Of a stretch of DNA of 59,096 nt, positions 18,340-26,986 are shown piece by piece. Both the position numbers and the translations under genes were made by a program. The stretch's first letter is position 1. Each line of letters begins with the position of its first letter. The stretch covers positions 1-59,096 of the forward strand of contig QQNF01000017.1 in NCBI GenBank assembly GCA_003402705.1, given 5' to 3'. The stretch comes from Verrucomicrobiota bacterium. GTDB lineage: Bacteria > Verrucomicrobiota > Verrucomicrobiia > Verrucomicrobiales > V1-33. The notes beneath the pieces were generated by a model. That model was not told the origin of the DNA. It did not search any database and saw only the letters and a program-made list of their open reading frames with translations.

Positions 18340-19296
18340 ATGCGCATCGTCTTCACAGGCACCGGCGACATCGGCATCCCCACGCTCTCCGCGCTCCTCT
18401 CCCTCAAAACCTGCAAGGTCGTCGCCGTCATCTGCCAACCCGACAAACCAGTCGGCCGTAAACAGATCCTCACACCCCCAGCTACCAAAACCCTCGCCCT
18501 CGCCCACGGGATCCCCGTCCATCAGCCCCCGAAACTCCGTCTCGCCCACGACCTCGTCGCTTCCCTCCAAGCCGACCTCATGGTCGTCATCGCCTACGGC
18601 CAGATCCTCCCCCAGCACATCCTCGACCTCCCAAGGTTAGGCTGCATCAATCTCCACGCCTCCCTCCTCCCGCTTCACCGCGGAGCCGCTCCCATCCAGG
18701 CCGCCATCCTCTCCGGCAATCCCCTCTCAGGCATCACCGTCATGCAGATGGACGCTGGCCTCGACTCCGGCGATATCATCCATCAGGAATCCCTCCCCCT
18801 AGCACCCGACGAAACCGGCGGCTCTCTCCACGACCGGCTCGCCGCCCTCGCTCCCGTCGCCCTCCTCGCCGCTCTCCCCGCCATCCTCGACGGCTCCGCC
18901 TCCCGCACACCACAAAACGCCGCCGCTTCCTCACACATCGGCAAGCTCTCCCGCTCAGACGGAATCCTCGACTGGTCACTCCCCGCCGCCGCCCTCGCAC
19001 GCCGCATCCGCGCTTTCGACCCGTGGCCCGGCACCACCACCTCCCTCCCGGACGGCTCTCAACTCAAGATCTTCCCCCCAGTCGCCGCCCTCGACATCCC
19101 CACCGGCTGCCCGCTCCCCGGGACCATCCTCCACGCCGGCCCAGACGGCATCTCCGTCGCCTGCGGCTCCGGCTCCCTAACCATCCACCAGCTCCAGGCC
19201 GAAGGCCGCCGCCGTCTCGACGCCGCAGCCTTCCTCTCCGGTCACCCGCTCGCCCCAGGCGACCTTCTCGGGGTCCATAAACCCCCGGAATCCTGA
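18340..19296 (+). CDS. fmt: Methionyl-tRNA formyltransferase
   Basis: Fmt formylates initiator Met-tRNA using 10-formyl-THF. The 318-residue protein has IVFTGTGDIGIPTL at the N terminus and the catalytic-site segment CINLHASLLPLHRGAAPIQAA (Asn, His and nearby Asp of the formyltransferase core). GITVMQMDAGLDSGDII follows, and a C-terminal OB-like domain starts near residue 205 (RIRAFDPWPGT). It is 23 nt after rimO. Confidence 0.96.
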   Translation: MRIVFTGTGDIGIPTLSALLSLKTCKVVAVICQPDKPVGRKQILTPPATKTLALAHGIPVHQPPKLRLAHDLVASLQADLMVVIAYGQILPQHILDLPRLGCINLHASLLPLHRGAAPIQAAILSGNPLSGITVMQMDAGLDSGDIIHQESLPLAPDETGGSLHDRLAALAPVALLAALPAILDGSASRTPQNAAASSHIGKLSRSDGILDWSLPAAALARRIRAFDPWPGTTTSLPDGSQLKIFPPVAALDIPTGCPLPGTILHAGPDGISVACGSGSLTIHQLQAEGRRRLDAAAFLSGHPLAPGDLLGVHKPPES

Positions 19297-19310
19297 CACA
19301 ATCCCTAGCC

Positions 19311-20090
19311 TCAGTCCCACGCAACATACCGCCGCACCGCCTTCAACCGGTGCGTCAATTCCCCGCTCTCGCGGTTCACAATCCCCCGCTCCGTCAGGTC
19401 ATCAATGCGCACCATCGCGCTCGAGTGAATCACCTCGCCGCACGGCAGCACAATCCCCACATGCTGCGCCGCCTCACCACTCGGCGCAAAATAAACCAGA
19501 TCCCCCGGCACCGCCAACGCCAGATCCGGCACCTTCTCGCCTTCTTCAATCTGCTGCACACAATCCCTCCGCACCTCCACCCCGAACGCCCGCAGCACCG
19601 AACTCGCAAAACCCGAACAATCCACCCCGAACACGGTCCGCCCACCCCACAAATAAGGTGTCCTCAGATACCGCCGCGCATAATGCAGCAGCTCCGCCAC
19701 ATCCGGCACCGTCCCCGCCGCCGGAATCTCCCGCACCTTCCCCTTCCACGTCCACCGCTCATCCCCATACAGAAACGTCCCGCCGTCATACCCCGGCAGC
19801 GGACTCCCTAGCGGCATCGCCATCGCCCACTCTCCCATCGTCGCCTCCCCGCAATGATCATCCGTCACGTGCGTCGCCACCAGCGGCAACCCATCCCCAC
19901 GCACCCCGAACTGCCGGCTGTCCACCCAGCCCTCATAGTCATCCACCAGCAACCTCGCCCGCCAGAACTTCCCCGCCGTCCCCACCACCTCCACCGCCTC
20001 CCCGCCACGCACCTCATTCACCATCTCGGAAACCACGTCAGGCTCCCGCCGCATCGGCGCATGACTCAATCGGCAGACAGCAAAGGACAT
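19311..20090 (-). CDS. NlpC/P60 peptidoglycan hydrolase with SH3-like N-terminal domains
   Basis: The 259-residue protein has an SH3b-like first half (MRREPDVVSEMVNEVRGGEAVEVVG and KFWRARLLVDDYEGWVDS). The C-terminal NlpC/P60 domain has catalytic Cys in VFGVDCSGFASSVLRA, catalytic His in AAQHVGIVL, and the expected polar third residue near EVIHSSA. This layout is typical of gamma-D-glutamyl-diaminopimelate endopeptidases of the YkfC/Spr group used in wall turnover or muropeptide recycling. No signal peptide is evident, which favours cytoplasmic recycling. It is the last gene of the folA-like/lipoprotein/NlpC unit and converges with fmt. Confidence 0.85.
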   Translation of the reverse strand: MSFAVCRLSHAPMRREPDVVSEMVNEVRGGEAVEVVGTAGKFWRARLLVDDYEGWVDSRQFGVRGDGLPLVATHVTDDHCGEATMGEWAMAMPLGSPLPGYDGGTFLYGDERWTWKGKVREIPAAGTVPDVAELLHYARRYLRTPYLWGGRTVFGVDCSGFASSVLRAFGVEVRRDCVQQIEEGEKVPDLALAVPGDLVYFAPSGEAAQHVGIVLPCGEVIHSSAMVRIDDLTERGIVNRESGELTHRLKAVRRYVAWD

Positions 20091-20131
20091 GCACTCGGAA
20101 TTCGCAGGTTCAGGGCCACTCCTCAGTGCTT

Positions 20132-20428
20132 TTACTCAAGCTCGTCCAATGGCACCGTGTCAGGCACCACTTCCGTCCGACTCGGCGGCACCGTCAGCTT
20201 CTGCTCAGGTGCCTCCGTGTATGGCGGCGCAGGCACCACCGGCACGCCCACCGCCTTCAGTTTCTCCACCGGCGTCGTCACCTCCGGCCGCGTCACCGCA
20301 GGCGTCGTCCGATCCATCGTGTTCTTCGTCAGCGCATCCGGAGCAGCCCCGATATCAAGGCGCTCCGTCGGCGTGCGGCACGAAACAAGCATCAGCACGC
20401 TCGAAAAAAACAGCAGTCGGACAGTCAT
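20132..20428 (-). CDS. Small proline-rich lipoprotein
   Basis: The 98-residue protein has a lipoprotein signal (LLFFSSVLMLVSC) whose Cys17 would be lipidated. A Pro/Thr/Val-rich, probably extended region follows with no recognisable domain. The start codon overlaps the stop of the dihydrofolate reductase gene by 4 nt (ATGA), so it is probably translationally coupled to that gene. No function can be assigned. Confidence 0.75.
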   Translation of the reverse strand: MTVRLLFFSSVLMLVSCRTPTERLDIGAAPDALTKNTMDRTTPAVTRPEVTTPVEKLKAVGVPVVPAPPYTEAPEQKLTVPPSRTEVVPDTVPLDELE

Positions 20429-20946
20429 AGGGGATCGTCAGTTGGTTCAATAACCCGCCGTTCAAACCGGCGGATGGTAAATGCAAACTCATGGGCCTCG
20501 TCAGCCGCATGATGCACCTCATCCTTCACCTCCCACTCGCAAGGATCAAGCGCAGGAAAAAACACATCTCCTCCCACCCTCCCATGCACTTCCGTCAGTA
20601 TCAGCCGCCCAGCCACCCCCAGCGCCGCCCCATACGTCTCCCCTCCCCCAATCACCACCAACTCCCCATAACCACGCTCCCGCGCCTCCCTCACCGCCTC
20701 ACCCACCGTCCCCACCACCCGCCCTCCCAGCACCTCCAGCCCGCTCCCCCTCGTCAGCACCAAAGGCAACTGCCCAGCCCGAAACCACCCTCTCATCTGC
20801 TCCCACGTCCTCCTCCCCGCCAGCAGCGCCTTCCCCTCGCAGTACCCTCGGAACATCGCCACATCCGCAGGCAAATCCCACGGCACCCGCCCGCCTCGGC
20901 TCAACGCCCGCTCCTCATCCATCGCCGCAATCATCGTCACCTGCAT
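20425..20946 (-). CDS. folA: Dihydrofolate reductase
   Basis: This enzyme reduces dihydrofolate to tetrahydrofolate. From the ATG at 20944-20946 the protein has 173 residues: MIAAMDEERALSRGGRVPWDLPADVAMF (substrate pocket with Trp and Asp), LLAGRRTWEQM, LVVIGGGETYGAAL (NADPH binding), and a C-terminal beta-hairpin. Family length is about 160, so this start fits; longer in-frame N termini are GC-rich and not conserved. No thyA is adjacent. Downstream overlap with the lipoprotein gene suggests one transcript. Confidence 0.9.
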   Translation of the reverse strand: MQVTMIAAMDEERALSRGGRVPWDLPADVAMFRGYCEGKALLAGRRTWEQMRGWFRAGQLPLVLTRGSGLEVLGGRVVGTVGEAVREARERGYGELVVIGGGETYGAALGVAGRLILTEVHGRVGGDVFFPALDPCEWEVKDEVHHAADEAHEFAFTIRRFERRVIEPTDDPL

Positions 20947-21047
20947 CCCTCTCCCATCGACCCTGCCTGCCCTCTCCGCAATACGTACAATCCCTCCCCT
21001 CCCGCAGTTCCCACCGTCCACCTCGCCCCGCCATTCGTTCCCCAACC

Positions 21048-22031
21048 ATGCCCTCCCCTCGCATCGCTGTCATCGGCGCCGGTCTCGCCGGCGTCGCCTG
21101 CGCCTCCCGCCTCCAACTCGAATTCGGCATCCCCGCCGTCCTCTTCGAAAAATCCCGCGGCCGCGGCGGCCGCTGCGCCACCAAACGCACCGTCGACGGT
21201 CTCCTCGTCGACCACGGAGCCCAGTACTTCACCATCCGCGACCCGCTCTTCTCCTCCATCGTCCACCGCGCCTGCGGCGACGCCCTCCTCTCCATCAACG
21301 CACCCATCACCTGCCCGGACGGCACCCCCATCCCCGGCGAACCACGCTGGTACCACCGCGACGGCAACAGCCGTCTCGCCCGCGACCTCAGCCCCGACCT
21401 CGAGGTCCGCTCCTCCACCGAAATCTCCCGCATCGATCCCCTCGACCACTCATGGCTCGTCAACGGCGAACGCTTCGACGCCGTCGTCTCCACCGCTCCA
21501 CTCCCCCAATCATACCGCATCCTCGGGCTCTCCGACCCTCCCCCCGCCTACATCCCCTGCCTCACGCTCATCCTCTCCCTCAACGGCCCACCCACCGGCC
21601 GCGCCGCCTCCCAATACGCCGTCCGCGACCGCTCCGGCCCGCTCGAATGGTCCGCCTGCGAAAACCACAAACACGGCCGCATCGCCTCCCACCGCACGGT
21701 CTTCGTCTCCCAGGGCTCCGAAGCCTTCAGCCGCGCATTCCTCGAAGTCGATCCCATCGTCTGGGGAGCCGCCATGGCCGATCTCACCGCCCGTACATGG
21801 AACCTCAACCCGGCCGACGTCATCGAACACCTCACCCACCGCTGGCGCTACGCCCGCATCGCCTCCCCAGCCACGCTCCCAGCCCTCCCGCCCGGCACGT
21901 TCTTCGCCGGCGACGCCACCTCCGCCAGCCGCGTCGAATCCGCATGGCTCTCCGGTCACGAAACCGCCGCACGCGTCGCCGCCTTCCTCACGAAAGCTCC
22001 GGCCGCGGATCCCGCGCCAGCAATTCCTTGA
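21048..22031 (+). CDS. NAD(P)/FAD-dependent oxidoreductase, renalase/amine-oxidase-like
   Basis: The 327-residue protein opens with a Rossmann dinucleotide motif (IAVIGAGLAGVACASRLQ). FEKSRGRGGRCATKR and DHGAQYFTIRD follow, the pattern of short flavin oxidoreductases related to renalase and small amine oxidases. GTFFAGDATSASRVESAWLSG at the end is the second FAD-binding segment. The ATG at 21048-21050 gives the Rossmann motif at residue 5. Substrate not known. Its 3' end overlaps gpsA on the other strand by 44 nt, and it starts about 100 nt from the folA start codon, sharing a divergent promoter region. Confidence 0.85.
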   Translation: MPSPRIAVIGAGLAGVACASRLQLEFGIPAVLFEKSRGRGGRCATKRTVDGLLVDHGAQYFTIRDPLFSSIVHRACGDALLSINAPITCPDGTPIPGEPRWYHRDGNSRLARDLSPDLEVRSSTEISRIDPLDHSWLVNGERFDAVVSTAPLPQSYRILGLSDPPPAYIPCLTLILSLNGPPTGRAASQYAVRDRSGPLEWSACENHKHGRIASHRTVFVSQGSEAFSRAFLEVDPIVWGAAMADLTARTWNLNPADVIEHLTHRWRYARIASPATLPALPPGTFFAGDATSASRVESAWLSGHETAARVAAFLTKAPAADPAPAIP

Positions 22032-22983
22032 GCGCCGCCCCGCAAGGCTTCCCGCCATACAGAATGCTGTACATCTGATCAATGATCGGTGTCCGCACAC
22101 CATACCGCCGCGCCGCCTCATGGATGCTCTCCGTGTTCGGCACGCCCTCCGCCACCATTCTCATCCCCGCAATGATCTCCGGCAGGCTCTTCCCTTCCCC
22201 TAACTGACGCCCCACCCGGTGATTCCGGCTGTGACTGCTGTAACACGTCACTATAAGATCTCCCACGCCGCTCAACCCCTGGAAGGTCTCAAACCGCCCG
22301 CCCGCCGCCGTCCCCAGCCGCGTCATCTCCGCCAACCCGCGCGTCACCAGCGCCGCCCTCGCATTGTCCCCCAATCCCAGTCCCTCCGCAATCCCCGCCG
22401 CAATGGCAAACACGTTCTTCACCGCCCCGCCCCACTCGATCCCGATCACATCATCACTCGTGTACGTCCGGAACCACGGCAGCGTTAGAAACGCCTGCAG
22501 TTCCTTCGCCGTCTCCTCACGCCCGCACCCGATCACCGCCGCCGCCGCCAGCCCCCTCGCAATCTCCTCCGCATGATTCGGCCCTGACAACACCGCCGTC
22601 TCATGCCCCGGCACCTCCTGCGCCAGAATCTCCGTCATCCTCAACCCAGTCCCCATCTCAATCCCTTTCGAACACGACACTAACACCGCATCCGCGCGCA
22701 CGCCCGCCGCCTGTACCGCCGCCGCCACACTCCGCATCGCCCGCGTCGGCACCACAAAAAAGATCACTCCGGCCCCCGCCACATCCGCCAGCTCCGTCGT
22801 CGCCGTGATGTTCTCCGGCAACCTCACGCCCGCCAGATACCGCCCGTTCTCCCGCGTCCCATTGATCTCCCCCACCAGACCCGCATCACGTCCCCACAAG
22901 GTCACGCGCTCCGCCCGCGCCGCCGCACAAATCGCCAGCGCCGTCCCCCAGCTCCCCGTCCCGATCACCGCCGCATGCTTCAC
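21988..22983 (-). CDS. gpsA: Glycerol-3-phosphate dehydrogenase [NAD(P)+]
   Basis: GpsA reduces dihydroxyacetone phosphate to sn-glycerol-3-phosphate for phospholipid synthesis. The 331-residue protein has the NAD-binding motif VIGTGSWGTALA. SCSKGIEMGTGLRMTEI and LSGPNHAEEIARG follow, and the catalytic-Lys region GIEWGGAVKNVFAIAAGIAEGLGLGDN has the family's usual N-A-x-A-A-L-V-T-R-G continuation. Its start overlaps the plsY stop by 4 nt, so the two successive steps toward acyl-glycerol-3-phosphate are coupled genetically. Confidence 0.96.
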   Translation of the reverse strand: MKHAAVIGTGSWGTALAICAAARAERVTLWGRDAGLVGEINGTRENGRYLAGVRLPENITATTELADVAGAGVIFFVVPTRAMRSVAAAVQAAGVRADAVLVSCSKGIEMGTGLRMTEILAQEVPGHETAVLSGPNHAEEIARGLAAAAVIGCGREETAKELQAFLTLPWFRTYTSDDVIGIEWGGAVKNVFAIAAGIAEGLGLGDNARAALVTRGLAEMTRLGTAAGGRFETFQGLSGVGDLIVTCYSSHSRNHRVGRQLGEGKSLPEIIAGMRMVAEGVPNTESIHEAARRYGVRTPIIDQMYSILYGGKPCGAALKELLARDPRPELS

Positions 22984-23636
22984 TTCGCCTCCTTCCCATT
23001 CCCGCGCTTCCGCTCAAACCGATTCTCCGTCCCCTCACGCAACCTCCGAATGTTGCTCCGGTGCCGCCAGATCGCCAATGCCCCCAGCAGCACCGCAAAC
23101 CCGCACAACGCCCACGACGGCTTCCCCCAACCACCCCGCATCCCCACCGCCGCAGCCGGCAGCGCCACCGCCGACGCTATACTCGCCAGCGCCACATACC
23201 GCGTCCCGAAAAACACCGCCAGCCACGCCCCCAGCGCCACCAGCAACGGCACCGGCAGCAACGCCATCAGCGCCCCAGCCGACGTCGCAATCCCCTTCCC
23301 CCCGCGAAACCTCAGCCAGAACGTGAAATTGTGCCCCAGCACCGCTCCCGCCGCCCCCGCAATCGCCGGCCAGTCGGAAACCACCCCTCGCGCCTCCGCC
23401 CACTTCGCTCCCACCACCACCGGCACCAACCCCTTCAGCATGTCCACCACAAACACCGGTATCCCAATCCCCTTCCCCAGCACCCGGATCACATTCGTCG
23501 CCCCGATATTCCCCGACCCATGCTCCCGAATGTCAATCCCCTTCAGCTTCCCAGCCAGATAACCAAACGGCGTCGCCCCGACAGCATACGCCGCCACCAG
23601 CACCATCGCCGTCACCTGCAGTTCACTCGCCGTCAT
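22980..23636 (-). CDS. plsY: Acyl-phosphate:glycerol-3-phosphate acyltransferase
   Basis: PlsY is a membrane enzyme that makes lysophosphatidic acid from acyl-phosphate and G3P. The 218-residue protein has five hydrophobic helices and the three family motifs: GSGNIGATNVIRVLGKG, GHNFTFWLRFRGGKGIATSAG, and the late region HRSNIRRLREGTENR. It is upstream of gpsA (4-nt overlap) and 58 nt downstream of nadK. Confidence 0.95.
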   Translation of the reverse strand: MTASELQVTAMVLVAAYAVGATPFGYLAGKLKGIDIREHGSGNIGATNVIRVLGKGIGIPVFVVDMLKGLVPVVVGAKWAEARGVVSDWPAIAGAAGAVLGHNFTFWLRFRGGKGIATSAGALMALLPVPLLVALGAWLAVFFGTRYVALASIASAVALPAAAVGMRGGWGKPSWALCGFAVLLGALAIWRHRSNIRRLREGTENRFERKRGNGKEAK

Positions 23637-23694
23637 CCCGCCCCCTTTCCCCGCCCATCACCCCGGTGTCAAGCCGCCAGCACCGCCCCCCAAC

Positions 23695-24561
23695 TCACAC
23701 GTTCCCCCCATGCCACTGCAGCTTCTGCCGCAGAATCCCGTAAAACGAAAACCCCCGCAGCGTCACCAGCGGCACATCCACCGGCCCGCGCCTCAGCATC
23801 ACCACCCGCTCCCGGCACAGCGGCAACGGATCCCCCCCATCAATGCTCAGCAGCAATTCATCCGTCCGCCCCACCGGATGCAGCTCAATCGCCACATCAT
23901 CCCGCACAATGCACGACCGGTTCGCAATCGCATGCGGACACACCGGCGTAATGCAGAACACTTCCGCCCCTGGATGAATGATCGGCCCGCCAGCCGACAA
24001 ACTGTACGCCGTCGACCCAGTCGGCGTCGCCACCAGCAACCCATCCCCGCTGTACGCATTCAGAAACTCCCCGCCAATCCTCACCTCCACCGTCACCGTC
24101 CGCGAAATCGCCCCGCGCGTCACCCCAATCTCATTCAACCCGCTCCGCACCATCGCCACCCCGTCCGCCGTCACAAACGTCGCCTCAATCGTCCGCCGCA
24201 GGCTGATCTCATACGCCCCAGCCAACAGCACGTCCACAAACTCATCCAGCTCCTCCACCGTCGTCGTCGTCAGAAATCCCAACCTCCCAATATTCACCGC
24301 CGCCAGCGGTCGCACCAGCGCACCCATCAGGCTCGCCGTCCGCAACAAGGTCCCATCCCCACCCAGTATCACCACCCGGTCCACATGCCGCCCCAACTCC
24401 CCCAGCGGAATCCCCTCACCCAGCCCCGCCAGCTCCGCCGTCGCCTCGTCCGGCACCACCTCCGCCCCGCGCATCCGCAACGCCTCCGCCATGCGCCGCG
24501 CCAGCGCCGCAGCTCCCGGCTTCGTCGGATTGGCTACTAAACCGGTGCGCGCGTGATCCAT
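23695..24561 (-). CDS. nadK: NAD kinase
   Basis: NadK makes NADP from NAD. The 288-residue protein has the GGDGTLLRTA motif near residue 68 and NIGRLGFLTT. NEIGVTRGAISRTV precedes DGLLVATPTGSTAYSLSAGGPIIHP, the nucleotide-binding site. The first 25 nt overlap the end of tlyA, an arrangement (tlyA-nadK) common in bacteria. Confidence 0.95.
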   Translation of the reverse strand: MDHARTGLVANPTKPGAAALARRMAEALRMRGAEVVPDEATAELAGLGEGIPLGELGRHVDRVVILGGDGTLLRTASLMGALVRPLAAVNIGRLGFLTTTTVEELDEFVDVLLAGAYEISLRRTIEATFVTADGVAMVRSGLNEIGVTRGAISRTVTVEVRIGGEFLNAYSGDGLLVATPTGSTAYSLSAGGPIIHPGAEVFCITPVCPHAIANRSCIVRDDVAIELHPVGRTDELLLSIDGGDPLPLCRERVVMLRRGPVDVPLVTLRGFSFYGILRQKLQWHGGNV

Positions 24562-25280
24562 GCTAGAAACTCTTTATTCCCATCCGTTCCCGTTATCGGC
24601 GAATCCATGTGCCCGCGCCACTGAAATCCAGGACATCCCTCCACAAACCCCCGAATCGTCGCCACCGCACGCTCATGCAGCGCCGGATCACGCACAATCC
24701 CACCAGGCCCGATGTCCCCTCGCGTCAACTCAAACTGTGGTTTGATCAGGCACACCATCTGCCCCGCCTCGCCCAGCACTTTCATCACCGGCGGCAGCAC
24801 CAGTCGCAGCGAAATGAACGACACATCAAACACCGCCAGATCCGGAGCCTCCGGCACATCCGCAGGATCCAAGTGCCGCACGTTGTACTGCTCCCGCGCC
24901 ACCACCCGCGCATCACTCCGAATCCGCCACGCCAGCTGGTTCGTCCCCACATCAAACGCATACACTTTCGCCGCCCCATGCTGCAGCAGGCAATCCGTAA
25001 AACCTCCCGTGCTCGCCCCCACATCCATCGCCACCATCCCCGCCACATCGATCCCGAAATGCCCCAGCGCTCCCTCCAGCTTCAACCCGCCCCGGCTCAC
25101 ATACTTCGGCTTCTCCAGCACCTCCAGCACATCATCCCCACCCACCGCCTGCCCAGGCTTCGCCGCCGGCACCCCATTCACCCGAACCTCCCCTGCCAGC
25201 ACCAGCCGTCTCCCCTGCTCACGCGAATCCACCAGCCCGCGGGCCGCAAGCTCTGCATCTATTCGCTGTCGCGCTGCCAT
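24537..25280 (-). CDS. tlyA: TlyA-family rRNA (cytidine-2'-O)-methyltransferase / hemolysin-type protein
   Basis: The 247-residue protein has an N-terminal S4 RNA-binding domain (RIDAELAARGLVDSREQGRR, VRVNGVPAAKPGQAV). An FtsJ-like methyltransferase domain follows, with the SAM motif MVAMDVGASTGGFTDCLLQ near residue 80 and KVYAFDVGTNQLAW. FDVSFISLRLVLPPV and LIKPQFE come later, all diagnostic of TlyA. The family methylates 16S/23S rRNA in mycobacteria; the target here is inferred. The ATG at 25278-25280 begins directly with the S4 domain. Confidence 0.92.
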   Translation of the reverse strand: MAARQRIDAELAARGLVDSREQGRRLVLAGEVRVNGVPAAKPGQAVGGDDVLEVLEKPKYVSRGGLKLEGALGHFGIDVAGMVAMDVGASTGGFTDCLLQHGAAKVYAFDVGTNQLAWRIRSDARVVAREQYNVRHLDPADVPEAPDLAVFDVSFISLRLVLPPVMKVLGEAGQMVCLIKPQFELTRGDIGPGGIVRDPALHERAVATIRGFVEGCPGFQWRGHMDSPITGTDGNKEFLAWITRAPV

Positions 25281-25423
25281 CTTGTTCTCAAGTCTCCACC
25301 TCCCCGATCCCCGGAGAAGTCCCGCCCCCTGCCCGCTCCTCACCCCCAGCGCAAGCGCCCATCTCTCCACCCCTCCCCCGCCTTGCACCCCAGCCGCCCC
25401 CACACCATCAGTCCCCACCCCGC

Positions 25424-26587
25424 ATGATCTACCTCGACAACAACGCCACCACCCAGCTCGACCCCGCCGTCCTCGAGGCCATGCTCCCATTCCTCAAAGA
25501 TCACTTTGCCAATCCCTCCAGCGCCTACTCCGCCGCCAAACCCGTCCGCAAAGCCGTCAACCTCGCCCGCGAACAAGCCGCCGCCTTCCTCGACTGCGAC
25601 CCCGACGAAATCATCTTCACCAGCGGCGGCACCGAAGCCGACAACGCCGCCATCCTCTCCGCACGCCGTCTCTACCCCGAAAAAAATCACTTCGTCACCT
25701 GCGCCGCAGAACACGACGCCATCACCAATTGCCTCAAATCCCTCCAGTCCACCGACGGCATCGAAATCACTTCCCTCTCCACCAGACCCGACGGCACCAT
25801 CGACCTCGACGAACTCCGCCACGCCATCCGCCCAGGCCGCACCGCCATGGTCTCTCTCATGATGGCCAATAACGAAACCGGTGTCATCCAACCCGTCACC
25901 GCCGCCTCCGAAATCGCCGAATCCTCCGGCGCTCTCTTCCACACCGACGCCGTCCAGGCCGCCGCAAAAATCCCCATCCGTCTCCGCAACTCCTCCATCC
26001 ACTCACTCGCCCTCTCCGGTCACAAATTCCACGCCCCCAAAGGCATCGGCATCCTCTACATCAACCGCCGCACCGCCTTCCACCCGCTCCTCACCGGCGG
26101 CAGTCAGGAAAATCAACGCCGCGCCGGCACCGAAAACCCCGCCGCCATCGCCGCCCTCGGCTCCGCCTGCCAACTCGGCCTCCAGCACCTCGATTCCCTA
26201 ACCTCCAACCCCGACCCCGTCGCCGCCCTCCGCGACCACTTCGAACAACAGATCACCTCCCTCATCGAAGGCGTCACCATCAACGGCTCATCCGCCCCTC
26301 GCACCCCCAACACCTCCAACCTCCGCATCACCGGCACCGAAGCCGCCGCCATGACCCTCCTCCTCGACCAGAAAGGGGTCTGCATCAGCGCCGGCAGCGC
26401 CTGCCACTCCGGCTCCCACCACATCTCCCCAGTCCTCGCCGCCATGGGCCTCTCCCCATCCGAAGCCCGCCAGTCCCTCCGCGTCTCCTTCTCCCGATTC
26501 TCCACCCTCACAGAAACCAACACCGCCATCACCCACTTCATCTCCGCCACCTCCCGCATCCGCTCCCTCCTCACCACCACCCCCTAA
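25424..26587 (+). CDS. Cysteine desulfurase (NifS/IscS-like)
   Basis: This PLP enzyme removes sulfur from cysteine for Fe-S clusters and tRNA thiolation. The 387-residue protein begins MIYLDNNATTQLDPAVLEAM. It has TSGGTEADNAAI for PLP phosphate contacts, EHDAITNC, and MANNETGVIQPV. The Schiff-base Lys lies in SLALSGHKFHAPKGIGILY, and the persulfide Cys in ISAGSACHSGS near residue 327. These features fit group I NifS/IscS enzymes. No iscU or iscR follows; the downstream region is the repeat island. It diverges from tlyA across 143 nt. Confidence 0.94.
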   Translation: MIYLDNNATTQLDPAVLEAMLPFLKDHFANPSSAYSAAKPVRKAVNLAREQAAAFLDCDPDEIIFTSGGTEADNAAILSARRLYPEKNHFVTCAAEHDAITNCLKSLQSTDGIEITSLSTRPDGTIDLDELRHAIRPGRTAMVSLMMANNETGVIQPVTAASEIAESSGALFHTDAVQAAAKIPIRLRNSSIHSLALSGHKFHAPKGIGILYINRRTAFHPLLTGGSQENQRRAGTENPAAIAALGSACQLGLQHLDSLTSNPDPVAALRDHFEQQITSLIEGVTINGSSAPRTPNTSNLRITGTEAAAMTLLLDQKGVCISAGSACHSGSHHISPVLAAMGLSPSEARQSLRVSFSRFSTLTETNTAITHFISATSRIRSLLTTTP

Positions 26588-26640
26588 CCCCCCACTCTCC
26601 CAACCCGCCAATCTCATTTCCAACTTCTCACTTCCCCCCC

Positions 26641-26733
26641 TCCGAACAAGCAGCCGAAGGCTCTGGACTGCTGTCAGAATTACAGCTCTCTCTCGCGCAC
26701 GGAGTGCGCCTACCAGCCCTCCCAACCAGCCCC
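26641..26733. repeat. Intergenic palindromic repeat type A, copy 1
   Basis: The first 50 bases (26641-26690) are identical to 26779-26828. The unit contains two small hairpins: GCTGT/ACAGC around an AT-rich 7-nt loop, and a perfect GCGCAC-gga-GTGCGC at 26695-26709. Confidence 0.85.
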
Positions 26734-26778
26734 AAAGTGGAAGCGGCGTCCCGCCGCTCCTCTCCCCACAAGCCCCTC

Positions 26779-26871
26779 TCCGAACAAGCAGCCGAAGGCT
26801 CTGGACTGCTGTCAGAATTACAGCTCTCCCTGCGCGCGGAGTGCGCCTGCCAGCCATCCCAACAAGCCCCC
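26779..26871. repeat. Intergenic palindromic repeat type A, copy 2
   Basis: The second copy starts 138 bp after the first. The 3' 43 bases diverge by several substitutions (for example GCGCGC-gga-GTGCGC), including in the hairpin arm. Confidence 0.85.
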
Positions 26872-26880
26872 ACAACCAAT

Positions 26881-26930
26881 CCGTCAGATCCGCCCGATCC
26901 GTCCAATCTCCCCGCATCCCTCAAGCAGCA
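26881..26930. repeat. Intergenic repeat type B, copy 1 (3' side of DUF433 module)
   Basis: It shares an exact 18-mer (GATCCGTCCAATCTCCCC, 26896-26913) and TCAAGCAGC (26921-26929) with the copy at 27363-27414. The TCAAGCAGC element supplies the last codons of the truncated toxin frame. Confidence 0.8.
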
Positions 26931-26986
26931 ATCCCCAGCACCGCCTCCGCTCCCTTCGGGAAGTTCTCGTCCAGTAGAAATGTCAC
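26921..26986 (-). pseudogene. Truncated DUF5615-like (PIN-fold) toxin gene remnant
   Basis: A GTG at 26984-26986 overlaps the stop codon of the DUF433 gene as GTGA. It opens a frame reading TFLLDENFPKGAEAVLGIAA, then stop. The segment FLLDENFP is the characteristic N terminus of DUF5615 proteins (PIN-like fold, first catalytic Asp in LLDEN), the usual downstream partner of DUF433. Full-length members are about 110 residues; only 21 codons remain here. The last codons GCT-GCT-TGA come from the flanking repeat, so the gene was cut at the repeat boundary. It is probably inactive. Confidence 0.72.

Larger units (their letters stand above)
26588..26920. other. Intergenic repeat region (no gene)
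   Basis: The interval holds two copies of a 93-bp palindrome-rich repeat plus part of a second repeat type. Apparent open frames are simply translated repeats. I see no gene. Confidence 0.75.

Noticed and set aside
20491..22203. 570-codon frame overlapping the FAD oxidoreductase
   Set aside because: The Rossmann and FAD motifs are in the other frame; this frame is Ser/Pro/Ala-rich noise.
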